This document shows, piece after piece, positions 38,359 through 47,267 of a DNA stretch of 64,000 nucleotides. Each line of letters begins with the position of its first letter. The first letter of the stretch is position 1. The notes under the pieces are model-generated. The model made no database searches and had not been told where the DNA came from. It saw nothing but the letters and a program-made list of their open reading frames with translations. A program made the translations under genes and the position numbers. Source of the stretch: Sulfolobales archaeon. GTDB taxonomy: Archaea; Thermoproteota; Thermoprotei_A; Sulfolobales; NBVN01. Location: the NCBI GenBank assembly GCA_025058345.1, contig JANXEN010000003.1, positions 124,001 through 188,000 of the forward strand, given 5' to 3'.

Positions 38359-38991
38359 TTATTTGTGTTTGGATTTCGCTACAGTTAACATTATGGAGAG
38401 ATATACCGATAAGACTGTTAGCGCTATTATCGCTTCAACTAACCACACATCCCTCAACATCATTAGTGAAAGTATACCAACGATGTTAACTAATGTATGA
38501 GTTAATATTGATGCGATCAGCAACCGTATATCATTTGGGTTTACACTAAGTAGTATAGACAGAGATACATGTAGGAGTACTGCGCTATTCCTCTCTATAG
38601 CTCCGGGTAATAGGTCCACCCAGTTATAGCCTACCATAATTGATGTAAAATATACTGGTATTGCGTAAATATTAAGCGCCTCGCTAAACCCCCAACCAAG
38701 CCCTAGGGAAACAGCTCCCTTACGAGATAATTCCCTTATAAACTTAATTCGCAGTAAAGTAAGTCTGAAACCCTCTTCGAATAGTCCAGCAAGAAATGAG
38801 GCTATGTATGGGTAGAGATTACCTAATCCCATAAGGAGAAGTAGTAGTGGCTGCCTTAATAATAAGGCAATCAACCAACCACCACCACCTACGAGTGCTG
38901 TTAGCCACAGTTTAAGACTTCTTCGTGATATATATGTTAACGCTATCAATGCGGGAGTCGATGAAATTAAGATTGGGATTAATATGCTCAA
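38359..38991 (-). CDS. polytopic membrane protein, YhfC-like putative intramembrane metalloprotease
   Basis: SFLAGLFEEGFRLTLLRIKF, GLGWGFSEALNIYAI, ILTHTLVNIVGIL pattern (EE...E...H) across TM segments. Confidence 0.55.
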   Translation of the reverse strand: MSILIPILISSTPALIALTYISRRSLKLWLTALVGGGGWLIALLLRQPLLLLLMGLGNLYPYIASFLAGLFEEGFRLTLLRIKFIRELSRKGAVSLGLGWGFSEALNIYAIPVYFTSIMVGYNWVDLLPGAIERNSAVLLHVSLSILLSVNPNDIRLLIASILTHTLVNIVGILSLMMLRDVWLVEAIIALTVLSVYLSIMLTVAKSKHK

Positions 38992-39053
38992 ACACTCACC
39001 ACAATCTATGGATATTGAAAGGATTTATTTTTTAATTTATTGAGTTGTAATCG

Positions 39054-39605
39054 ATGTTCATGATAGGTGACTATAGTAAGTATGCATTACGTGGAGTAAT
39101 TGCAGGTATTATGACAGGTATTTCATTATGTTTTATCTTAATGTTAACGTTACCTGCTGTGGGGGACTTAGTTAATTATTTACTGAAGTATCAGCTTTCA
39201 AAGCAGCTCCCTCCAGATAAGATAGAGGAAATATTGAAAACCGTTAAGCCAACCATAGATACGGTTTTAATGATAGCACCTATTGCTCAAATCTTCGAGT
39301 ACTTAGTGTTCGGTTCGATATTTGGCATCTTACAGGGTTTTTACAGGTTGAGGCTTAAGTTAGGTGAGCTTGGTTCAGCTTTGGCTTCAGGAATTACTTT
39401 CATGCTGACATTAGGTGTGTTGCCCTTAATTACTATGGTGTTGGTTTTTCAGGACGTATTCGATATGCTTGCTGCACGTAGCGAATACTTACTAATCATT
39501 CTCCCTTTAGGCCAAGGAATAATGTTTACAGCTTTCCTAGTTTTAATGAGTTTTAACATTAAGGTATTTAATAGGTTTGTGGATGCTAAACCTAAAGAGA
39601 CTTAA
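39054..39605 (+). CDS. hypothetical membrane protein
   Basis: 183-aa ORF with several hydrophobic TM segments; no recognised family. Confidence 0.65.
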   Translation: MFMIGDYSKYALRGVIAGIMTGISLCFILMLTLPAVGDLVNYLLKYQLSKQLPPDKIEEILKTVKPTIDTVLMIAPIAQIFEYLVFGSIFGILQGFYRLRLKLGELGSALASGITFMLTLGVLPLITMVLVFQDVFDMLAARSEYLLIILPLGQGIMFTAFLVLMSFNIKVFNRFVDAKPKET

Positions 39606-39670
39606 CAGTTTAACAACTTAATGTATATAGTGCTTATTATTTTAGCGATTCACTATTTTTTGGTGATCAT

Positions 39671-40771
39671 ATGGGGGATGTACTGTTTTTAGGACTTGGT
39701 AGGGTTGGTCTTAGGACGTTATACTTGTTTAGAGAATTAGCAAGAAATTCACACATATATGCTTTAGATAAAGACCCGTCGTTAAGTAGCGTTATTAGAA
39801 ATGTTGATGGTGTTGAATTCCGTACTTACAGTGAAGATGTTGTTGATGAGTTAGCCTCTAAGGTAGATTTAGCAGTTACTGCCTTACCTTCAGCTGTCGC
39901 ATTTAGAGTTGTGGAGAGGCTCGTAAATAAGTGTATTGACGTAGTAGATGTTTCCTTCTTTCCTGAGGATCCTTATATCTTGAATAAAGCTGTAGAGGAC
40001 TGTAACTCCGTTTTCATACCTGACGCTGGATTTGCGCCAGGATATAGTAATTTGGTAGTTGGTTACATTGTTAAGAAATATAGGAATGTTGAAAGCATTG
40101 ATATTATGGTTGGAGGTATTCCTAAAAGGCCTATACCTCCTTTAGGATATGTTGTTACGTGGAATCCGTCAGACCTTATTGAGGAGTACATTAGGAGTGC
40201 TAGGATCGTTGAAAACGGTGTTCTGAGGTATGTGGATCCGTTTGACGTTGTTGTTGAACTTAATTTGGAGGGTATAGGTTTGTTAGAGGGGTTTGTAAGC
40301 GATGGTTTGAGGACATTGATTAGAAACATAGATGTAAGGAATATGAGGGAAATCACTTTGAGGTGGCCCGGACATATAGAGAGTATGAAGTTGCTGAGGG
40401 ATTTAGGACTCATGAGTAAGGACTTGATTAGAGTTGGTGACTCATACGTCCGTCCATCGGAGTTGCTAGCTAAGCTTCTCGAAGATAAACTATCTATGAA
40501 AATCAATGATATCGCGGTAATATACGTAGTAGCTAAATCAAGTAATGGTAGAAGGCATTCAGAGTTGTCTGTTCTGGAAGGAACTCCTGAAAGTCCTGCA
40601 ACCTCAACATTCACTGCATTAGTGCATGCATTTACTGCAGGCTTAGCGCATAGTCGTAAAGTACCTCAAGGAGTTCAGCCCTTAGAGAATTTAAGCATGT
40701 TTAAGGATGAATATGATGCTTACTTAAAGGGTAAAGGTGCTATAATAAAGATAGAGAGCGATCTTGAGTAG
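39671..40771 (+). CDS. saccharopine dehydrogenase-like NAD(P)-binding protein
   Basis: FLGLGRVGLRTLYLF Rossmann; DLAVTALPSAVAFRVVERLVNKCIDVVDVSFFPEDP; FIPDAGFAPGYSNLVVGYI. Confidence 0.83.
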   Translation: MGDVLFLGLGRVGLRTLYLFRELARNSHIYALDKDPSLSSVIRNVDGVEFRTYSEDVVDELASKVDLAVTALPSAVAFRVVERLVNKCIDVVDVSFFPEDPYILNKAVEDCNSVFIPDAGFAPGYSNLVVGYIVKKYRNVESIDIMVGGIPKRPIPPLGYVVTWNPSDLIEEYIRSARIVENGVLRYVDPFDVVVELNLEGIGLLEGFVSDGLRTLIRNIDVRNMREITLRWPGHIESMKLLRDLGLMSKDLIRVGDSYVRPSELLAKLLEDKLSMKINDIAVIYVVAKSSNGRRHSELSVLEGTPESPATSTFTALVHAFTAGLAHSRKVPQGVQPLENLSMFKDEYDAYLKGKGAIIKIESDLE

Positions 40772-40867
40772 TTTAAAGTATCCACTAAGCTACTCCCAAT
40801 TACCGCATCCTACTTTACAAGCCTGTTTATTAACGTACTTTACGTAGAGGTTTGGGAGGTAGGGTCT

Positions 40868-41851
40868 GTGAATGACAGTGAAAGTAGAATCCTTATAGTT
40901 GCTGGATATGGAGGTCATTCCGGATATGCTTTCGCAGTAGTTCACGAACTATTTAGTCTTGGTTTTAGGAGGAACGTCATATTAGTTGCTGAGGGCTACG
41001 AGTTCCTTATAGATAAGTTCAGACCCTATGGTGAAGTGATAACTCAAGTACTCCCCAGGAGACCTGCTGAACCACTATATAAGGGCTTAATGAGGTGGTT
41101 TAAGGCCTTAATACAGTCTACTAAACTCACATCGAGGTATAGGATATATTCCGTATTTGCTGGTGGCTCAAATTTCTCTATATTACCTTCACTACTCTCT
41201 AAATTTCTAGGTGGTTCGAAGATATTTACGATTGAAGCTATTGAGCATTTTAAATCTCAATCAAGGGCCGTTAAAGTTCTTGAAGCGATTGGAGGAACAG
41301 TGTTTCTTCATTGGGAGGAGCAGTTGGAATTATATCCTAATGGTATCGTAGTAGGGCCTGTATATGAGCCGCCAATCTACGAAGTTAGGGATGAAGGTTA
41401 CGTATTAGTCACTACTGGCACTTTAGGGTATAAGGAGTTGTTTGATTCTGTTGAGAAGTTAGGTTTTGAGAATGTTGTACTTCAATCTGGTGACGTCGAC
41501 CCAAATCCATACATATCTAGAAAACCCTCATGGAAGGTTTTCAGATATACGAGCGATATTCATAGGTGGATAGCTAATGCGAGTCTAGTGATAACTCAGC
41601 AAGGAGTGACAGCATCTATTGCACGGTTAGCCTATAGGAAACCAACCATAATCGTTTGGAACCCTCGAGTAACTCTGGGGGCAAAGAAGGATGAGGTGAT
41701 GACCTATGCAGAGAAGCTTGAAATACCTTTAGTTGATGACTTAACTACTGCTAAGCTTAAATACGCTATTAATAACGTTAATCCAATAACTAAAGAATAT
41801 CCTAACGGAAGTAAGAAAATCGCAAGTATGATTGCACACTCCATTGGGTAG
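40868..41851 (+). CDS. Alg14-Alg13-like fused glycosyltransferase (PssD/PssE, EpsEF type)
   Basis: N-terminal ILIVAGYGGHSGYAFAVVHELF...SILPSLLSKFLGGSKIFTIEAIEHFKSQSRAVKVL (Alg14-like); C-terminal VLVTTGTLGYKELFDSVEKL...IANASLVITQQGVTASIARLAYRKPTIIV (Alg13/GT28-like). Confidence 0.75.
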   Translation: MNDSESRILIVAGYGGHSGYAFAVVHELFSLGFRRNVILVAEGYEFLIDKFRPYGEVITQVLPRRPAEPLYKGLMRWFKALIQSTKLTSRYRIYSVFAGGSNFSILPSLLSKFLGGSKIFTIEAIEHFKSQSRAVKVLEAIGGTVFLHWEEQLELYPNGIVVGPVYEPPIYEVRDEGYVLVTTGTLGYKELFDSVEKLGFENVVLQSGDVDPNPYISRKPSWKVFRYTSDIHRWIANASLVITQQGVTASIARLAYRKPTIIVWNPRVTLGAKKDEVMTYAEKLEIPLVDDLTTAKLKYAINNVNPITKEYPNGSKKIASMIAHSIG

Positions 41852-41933
41852 TAAACTAAAAAATTTAAGTGGATCATCCATATACTTTAGGTTATTCATT
41901 TATAATTAAAAGTTTATAAAGCAGTACTGAAAT

Positions 41934-43193
41934 TTGTTTACGAGGTCGTTTAAGTTGTATGGTCAAGGTCAGGCTAAAGTAGCTATACTAGTAGTTCTAA
42001 TAATCGTTGCAGGTGTTGGTGGTTACTTCGCAGGTTCATCATCAGCGCCTCCTAGGACAGTTACCCAAACAGTTACCCAAACAGCCGGTGCTCCCGGAAC
42101 AACTTTAACGGTCACTCAAACGGTTACTCGTACGACTGTCCAGACAGTCACTCAAACCGTTACCACAACTGCGGCACCTACTCAGCAAGTAATAAAGTGG
42201 CGTATGCCTACTCACGCTCCTCCGGCTGACCCTCTCACTAAGACAGCACAGCACTTCGCTGAATTAGTTAAGAATGCGTCGAACGGAAGATTAGTAATTG
42301 AGGTGTACTCATCTGGTGAATTGTTCCCTGTAGGGCAAACACTTGATATGGTGTCTAGAGGTGCTGTTGAAATCGCCGTTACCTACATAGCTTATTGGGT
42401 TGCTGAAGATCCTGTATTTGCGTTATTCAGCAGTAGGCCAGGACCACTGTCTAAACCTGATGAAGTGGTTTACTACTTCAATTCAGTTAGGGATATATTA
42501 AGTAAACGCCTTGAGACAAGAGGTGTTCAACTCATCGGTATGTTGAACATCAACCCACCTGAGACAGTTATGTCATCTAAAAAACCGTTGACATCCTTAT
42601 CAGACTTTAGAGGATTCGTTATAAGGTCTATAGGTCTGTCAGGTGAGTTCTATGCAGCTTTAGGTGCTCGTCCCATGACGATGCCTGGTCCTGAGCTCTA
42701 TCAAGCTCTGCAGTTGGGAACTATAGATGGTGCCGAGTGGGGTGGATGGCTAGACAACTACTTCTTAGGGCTTCATGAAGTAGTCAAATACATACTTGAG
42801 CCTGTAGCTGGATGTTCAATACATGCAGATGCGCATGTTGACGGTATAGTTATAGTTAATCCTAGTGCTTGGAGGTCCTTACCGGAAGACCTTAGACAGG
42901 TAGTCTTAACTTCGTTGAAGGGAGCTTTCGCGGACTCAATAATGATTGACTACTACGCAAATATGTTGGCTAAGCAGGAATTCGTTAAGAGAGGAATTAC
43001 GATTAATCCGATTCCCAGGGAAGATTGCGCTAAGGTTAAGGAAATCGGGATTAGCTTAATAGTAAGTCAGGCTAAGAAAAGCGCAGATGCTGTTGAATAC
43101 GCTAAGAGACTTATAAAGGTGTATAATGATTTAGGCTATAGTGACTGGGCAAGCGATCTTGAGAAAGCTTTGAAGTCTGGGGGATTAATTTAA
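41934..43193 (+). CDS. TRAP transporter substrate-binding protein DctP
   Basis: TM/signal then Thr-rich linker, then WRMPTHAPPADPLTKTAQHFAELVKNASNGRLVIEVYSSGELFP...YQALQLGTIDGAEWGG; followed by DctQ and DctM. Confidence 0.92.
   Translation: MFTRSFKLYGQGQAKVAILVVLIIVAGVGGYFAGSSSAPPRTVTQTVTQTAGAPGTTLTVTQTVTRTTVQTVTQTVTTTAAPTQQVIKWRMPTHAPPADPLTKTAQHFAELVKNASNGRLVIEVYSSGELFPVGQTLDMVSRGAVEIAVTYIAYWVAEDPVFALFSSRPGPLSKPDEVVYYFNSVRDILSKRLETRGVQLIGMLNINPPETVMSSKKPLTSLSDFRGFVIRSIGLSGEFYAALGARPMTMPGPELYQALQLGTIDGAEWGGWLDNYFLGLHEVVKYILEPVAGCSIHADAHVDGIVIVNPSAWRSLPEDLRQVVLTSLKGAFADSIMIDYYANMLAKQEFVKRGITINPIPREDCAKVKEIGISLIVSQAKKSADAVEYAKRLIKVYNDLGYSDWASDLEKALKSGGLI
42058..42176 (+). repeat. imperfect short tandem repeats encoding a T-V-T-Q linker in DctP
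   Basis: Repeated CAGTTACCCAAA / ACGGTTACTC-like units encoding TVTQTVTQT...TVTQTVTRTTVQTVTQTVTTT. Confidence 0.8.
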
Positions 43194-43678
43194 TGATAGG
43201 GAAGATTTGTGTAAAAATGATTGTTTTTTTATCCATCCTCACCTTACTAGATATATTGGCAGTAGTTGTTTACGTCCTCTCTCGATACTTTTTTAAAGAA
43301 CCTTTAATGCCTGCATTTGCTGTCTCAACATGGTTCTTCGGTCTGCTGTTCTTACTGGGTTACGGTTACACAGCCGAGATGAAAGGGCATATCAGTGTTG
43401 ATCTGCTGTACAAACGTCTTAAGCCTAGGTTGAAGTACGTGATTACAGTTATTAACATAGTGATAGTTATTGCCTCCCTATCTCTCTTAGTTCCAAATAC
43501 GTATGCCTTAGCTATGAGGTCATATCTAATTGGTGAGAGAGATTCTACGATACCTCTATTCTCGCCATATATTTGGTGGTATAAGTGGATTCTCCTAATA
43601 TCAATCGTTTTAGCGATCCTCTATAACGGTGAACAACTCATTCGCTTATTAAGACGAAGGAAACTAGATGAAAATTAG
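43193..43678 (+). CDS. TRAP transporter small permease DctQ
   Basis: Four-TM protein between DctP and DctM; GHISVDLLYKRLKPRLKYVI. Confidence 0.88.
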   Translation: MIGKICVKMIVFLSILTLLDILAVVVYVLSRYFFKEPLMPAFAVSTWFFGLLFLLGYGYTAEMKGHISVDLLYKRLKPRLKYVITVINIVIVIASLSLLVPNTYALAMRSYLIGERDSTIPLFSPYIWWYKWILLISIVLAILYNGEQLIRLLRRRKLDEN

Positions 43679-43694
43679 AGTGTAGGTGATTTAG

Positions 43695-45005
43695 ATGAGT
43701 ATACCGATATCTATCCTAATGTTCCCCATGCTCGCAGTTCTACTCGCCCTAAATATTCCAGTAGCGTTCGCATTATTAATGACCGCGGTGACCTTCTCAT
43801 TAATTCTGTGGGGATGGTTCGGTTTAGACATAATATTCAATGCATTCTGGAACGTTATGAATAACTTCGCATTGACTTCATTAGTTCCATTCGTCTTCAT
43901 GGCAGCTCTCCTACAGGAGTGTGGGATTGTTGAAGATATGTATAAAACCTTAAACATATGGATCGGTAGGTATAAGGGTTCATTATTGATTATATCCTTA
44001 CTTCTAGGATACGCTATAGGTGCTATGTCTGGTGTAGTAGCTGCCGGTGTAGTGACTTTGGGATTACTTATATATCCGATGATGAGGAAATATGGCTACC
44101 CGCAATTTATCTCTTTATCTACCATAATTTTCGCTGGTTCGCTACCTCAAATAGTACCTCCAAGCCTTAACATGATTATCTACGGTGTTACAACCGGTGT
44201 ATCGATAGGTAAGTTATTTGCTGGTGGTATAGCAGTAGGTGCTTTAATGACTCTCATTTATATGGTATACACGGTCATATGGACTTACTTCAATAGAGAT
44301 AAGATACAGGTCATACCAGCAGAAAAAATTCCCCTGAAGGAAAAAATACTTGTACTGAGGTACTTTATAGGCCCCATTCTAATAATTTTAAGTGCTTTAG
44401 GTACGATATTCGCTGGCATAGCAACGCCTACTGAAGCGGCTGGTATGGCTGCCTTCGTCACACTACTATATACAATAGCGTTAAAGAGATTAAACAGGGA
44501 AAGGCTGAAGAAGGCATTAGCTTTTACAGTTAAGGTTGTGGTCATGGTTGAGTGGATTGTTGCGAGTGCTTATGCGTTCACAGCGATATTTACAGGTGGA
44601 GGTGGTAGGACGTACTTAACGAATGTGATGTTGTCTTTACCGAACGCTCATTTAGCAGTTCTGATTCTTTCGTTAGGGCTGGTCGCATTTCTGGGTTGCT
44701 TCCTAGATACTGCAGCCATAATTACTATAATTGCCCCGCTAATGGATCCGGTCATTAGACTACTCGGATATAATGCAACATGGTATGGGATAATCTTTAA
44801 CACAGTCCTATTGACAGGGTTCCTTACCCCTCCAGTAGGATTGGCACTCTACTACATAAAGGGAATGTACCCTGACCTACCTTGGGAGGATGTGATGAAG
44901 TCATCGGTACCAGGGGTTATTGCAGTCCTACTATCTGCATTACTAAGTGTTATATTTCCAGAAATACCGATGTCAGTGGTAAGGCTACTGACAGGAAGTG
45001 CATGA
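43695..45005 (+). CDS. TRAP transporter large permease DctM
   Basis: PIFVPFVFMAALLQ-type region, GSLPQIVPPSLNMIIYGVTTGVSIGKLFAGGI, GIATPTEAAGMAAF, FLGCFLDTAAIITIIAPLMDPV, TPPVGLALYYIKG. Confidence 0.94.
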   Translation: MSIPISILMFPMLAVLLALNIPVAFALLMTAVTFSLILWGWFGLDIIFNAFWNVMNNFALTSLVPFVFMAALLQECGIVEDMYKTLNIWIGRYKGSLLIISLLLGYAIGAMSGVVAAGVVTLGLLIYPMMRKYGYPQFISLSTIIFAGSLPQIVPPSLNMIIYGVTTGVSIGKLFAGGIAVGALMTLIYMVYTVIWTYFNRDKIQVIPAEKIPLKEKILVLRYFIGPILIILSALGTIFAGIATPTEAAGMAAFVTLLYTIALKRLNRERLKKALAFTVKVVVMVEWIVASAYAFTAIFTGGGGRTYLTNVMLSLPNAHLAVLILSLGLVAFLGCFLDTAAIITIIAPLMDPVIRLLGYNATWYGIIFNTVLLTGFLTPPVGLALYYIKGMYPDLPWEDVMKSSVPGVIAVLLSALLSVIFPEIPMSVVRLLTGSA

Positions 45006-45423
45006 CTCTAAAGTCATCAATATCCAAAGGCCTCAACTCAATCTTTTTAATTTCAAACCATTTACAACTCAATAAATAGAAAAACTACGAATTACTTTTT
45101 AAATAGACAAAATAGATACATTACGAGCACTCCAAGCATGATTGCCTTCATTGTTTTGAAGCATCAGCACATAGTGATTATTGTTTTACAGAGCGATAGG
45201 TTATCGCTTCACTTATATTCCTTCCACATAGTGAGGACCTCTCCTTAAATACCCTATCTAGGAGTTACGCCGACCTACCATGTTTGCATCAGAAACTAGG
45301 CTACTGATCATCGTAAAAGGTTTTCCATAATTCTATACTATCGCGCACAATATGTTCGATTTAACGTTTATGTCGAATTCTTATGTTGTTAATTTAGAAG
45401 TCATTGACATTATTATGTGGTAG

Positions 45424-45496
<73 letters not shown>

Positions 45497-45599
45497 TCTA
45501 TATGATTTTTATTTAGTAACATAAATATCTTTTGGGATTTTCTTACATTAGTTTATGTCTCCATCAATGTATTATGCGGTTGGACACATTTTTGGCCTA

Positions 45600-45637
45600 G
45601 AATTATGGAACGTTCAGTAAAAAATATATCATAATTC
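45600..45637 (+). promoter_or_regulatory. pdxS promoter with inverted repeats
   Basis: GAATTATG (45600-45607) ... CATAATTC (45630-45637) flank a perfect palindrome GAACGTTC (45608-45615) and an AT-rich TATA-like AAAAAATATAT (about 45619-45629), 20-40 nt upstream of pdxS. Confidence 0.5.
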
Positions 45638-45654
45638 CAAAGGATAATCAGGAG

Positions 45655-46668
45655 ATGGGTTTGAGGCTAATAGATTCTTATGTCTACATTGAGAAGCTCC
45701 GCAATCTGATTTACCAGCTTCTAGAGATTAGAGATGAAATGGTTAGTGAAGGTGTGGAAAGGCATTCAATTAAAGTTGGTATACCCATAGTTAAGCTTGG
45801 TTTTATTTCGATGTTTAAGGGCGGTGTGATTATGGATGTTACTAATGAAGTTCAGGCAGGTATTGCTGAAGATGCTGGTGCTGTTGGAGTCATGGTTTTA
45901 GATAAGTTACCGTATGATGTTAGGATGGCTGGCGGAGTGGCTAGAACGGCTGATTTAAACGTAATCGAAAGAGTCATGAACTCCATCACTATTCCAGTTT
46001 CCGCTAAATGTAGGATTGGGCATGAGTGGGAGGCTAAATTATTAGAGGAGGTAGGAGTTGATTTGATAGACGAGAGTGAAGTACTAACTCCAGTTGACGA
46101 GAAAAGTCACATTAACAAGTGGAATTTTAGGGTACCGTTCGTTAACGGCGCTAAGAGCCTGCCTGAAGCGCTTAGGAGAATATATGAGGGTGCATCAATG
46201 ATACGGACTAAGGGGGAGCCCGGTACCGGTAATGTTGCGGAGGCGGTTAAGCACTTTAAGCTAGTTACTAGGGATATATCAATGCTTCGCGGTTATTACG
46301 CTTCTAAGGATTTTGAAGCGATATGGATTTACTGTAAAGAGAATAATGTACCTTACGAATTAGCTTTATTGACCGCAAAGTTAGGTAGGCTACCAGTAGT
46401 GAATTTCGCAGCCGGTGGAATAGCTACACCTGCTGATGCTGCTTTGATGATGTGGTTAGGTTCTGATGGTGTTTTCGTGGGGTCTGGCATATTTAAGAGT
46501 GGGGATGCGGAGGTTAGGGCTAAGGCAATAGTACTAGCTACATCCTACTATGATGACCCTGAGACTGTTGCGGAAGCTCAGAAAATGGTTTCTGAAAACG
46601 TATCTATGGTCGGGATCGATATTAGGAGGATTAAGCCAGAGGAGTTAATGCAGTCGAGAGGTGTTTAA
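45655..46668 (+). CDS. pdxS: pyridoxal 5'-phosphate synthase lyase subunit
   Basis: [117 protein letters not shown]. Confidence 0.97.
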   Translation: MGLRLIDSYVYIEKLRNLIYQLLEIRDEMVSEGVERHSIKVGIPIVKLGFISMFKGGVIMDVTNEVQAGIAEDAGAVGVMVLDKLPYDVRMAGGVARTADLNVIERVMNSITIPVSAKCRIGHEWEAKLLEEVGVDLIDESEVLTPVDEKSHINKWNFRVPFVNGAKSLPEALRRIYEGASMIRTKGEPGTGNVAEAVKHFKLVTRDISMLRGYYASKDFEAIWIYCKENNVPYELALLTAKLGRLPVVNFAAGGIATPADAALMMWLGSDGVFVGSGIFKSGDAEVRAKAIVLATSYYDDPETVAEAQKMVSENVSMVGIDIRRIKPEELMQSRGV

Positions 46669-46670
46669 TT

Positions 46671-47267
46671 ATGGTATCTGTGGGAGTTCTCGCTTTACAG
46701 GGAGATTTCTTAGAACATATTCAACTACTTAATAGTATTCCTGGAGTAGGTAGCTTTGCGGTTAAGTTCAAGAACGACTTAGATAAATTAGATGCTTTAA
46801 TAATCCCGGGAGGTGAGTCGACGACTATAGGAAGGTTACTCACTATTAAAGGTTTGGATGTAGGGATTAGGGAATTCGTAAATTCTGGGAGGCCTGTAAT
46901 GGGGGTATGTGCTGGTGCTATACTCCTAGCTAAAAACGTTGTGGATAGGTTCGTTGGTGAGACAGGGCAGTTTACTCTTAGGTTGATGAACATTAAAGTA
47001 CTTAGGAACGCTTTCGGAAGGGAGAAGGATTCCTTTGAATCGGAAGTCTTTGTGGACATACTTGGAAATATGAAGGCAGTCTTCATTAGGGGACCTGCGA
47101 TCGTTGAGGCATGGGGGGATGCGAAAATCATCGGATTTATCGATCACCCGCTCGGTAGGTTTGGGGCTGTAGCTATTGAAAGGAATTTAATTGCTGTAGC
47201 TTTTCATCCAGAACTCACTGGAGATATTCGGCTCTATAAATACCTAATTAGTGAGGCGAGAAGGTAG
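46671..47267 (+). CDS. pdxT: pyridoxal 5'-phosphate synthase glutaminase subunit
   Basis: VGVLALQGDFLEHI, IPGGESTTIGRL, VMGVCAGAILLAK, FHPELTGD. Confidence 0.96.
   Translation: MVSVGVLALQGDFLEHIQLLNSIPGVGSFAVKFKNDLDKLDALIIPGGESTTIGRLLTIKGLDVGIREFVNSGRPVMGVCAGAILLAKNVVDRFVGETGQFTLRLMNIKVLRNAFGREKDSFESEVFVDILGNMKAVFIRGPAIVEAWGDAKIIGFIDHPLGRFGAVAIERNLIAVAFHPELTGDIRLYKYLISEARR

Noticed and set aside
42058-42176. Tandem repeats as a possible CRISPR or mobile-element signature
   Set aside because: Repeats are in-frame, imperfect, without spacers, and encode a Thr-rich linker of DctP.
45290-45330. Possible C/D sRNA on the minus strand (CGATGATCAGTAGCCTAGTTTCTGATGC)
   Set aside because: C box is off-consensus, guide length is wrong and there is no C' or terminal D box.
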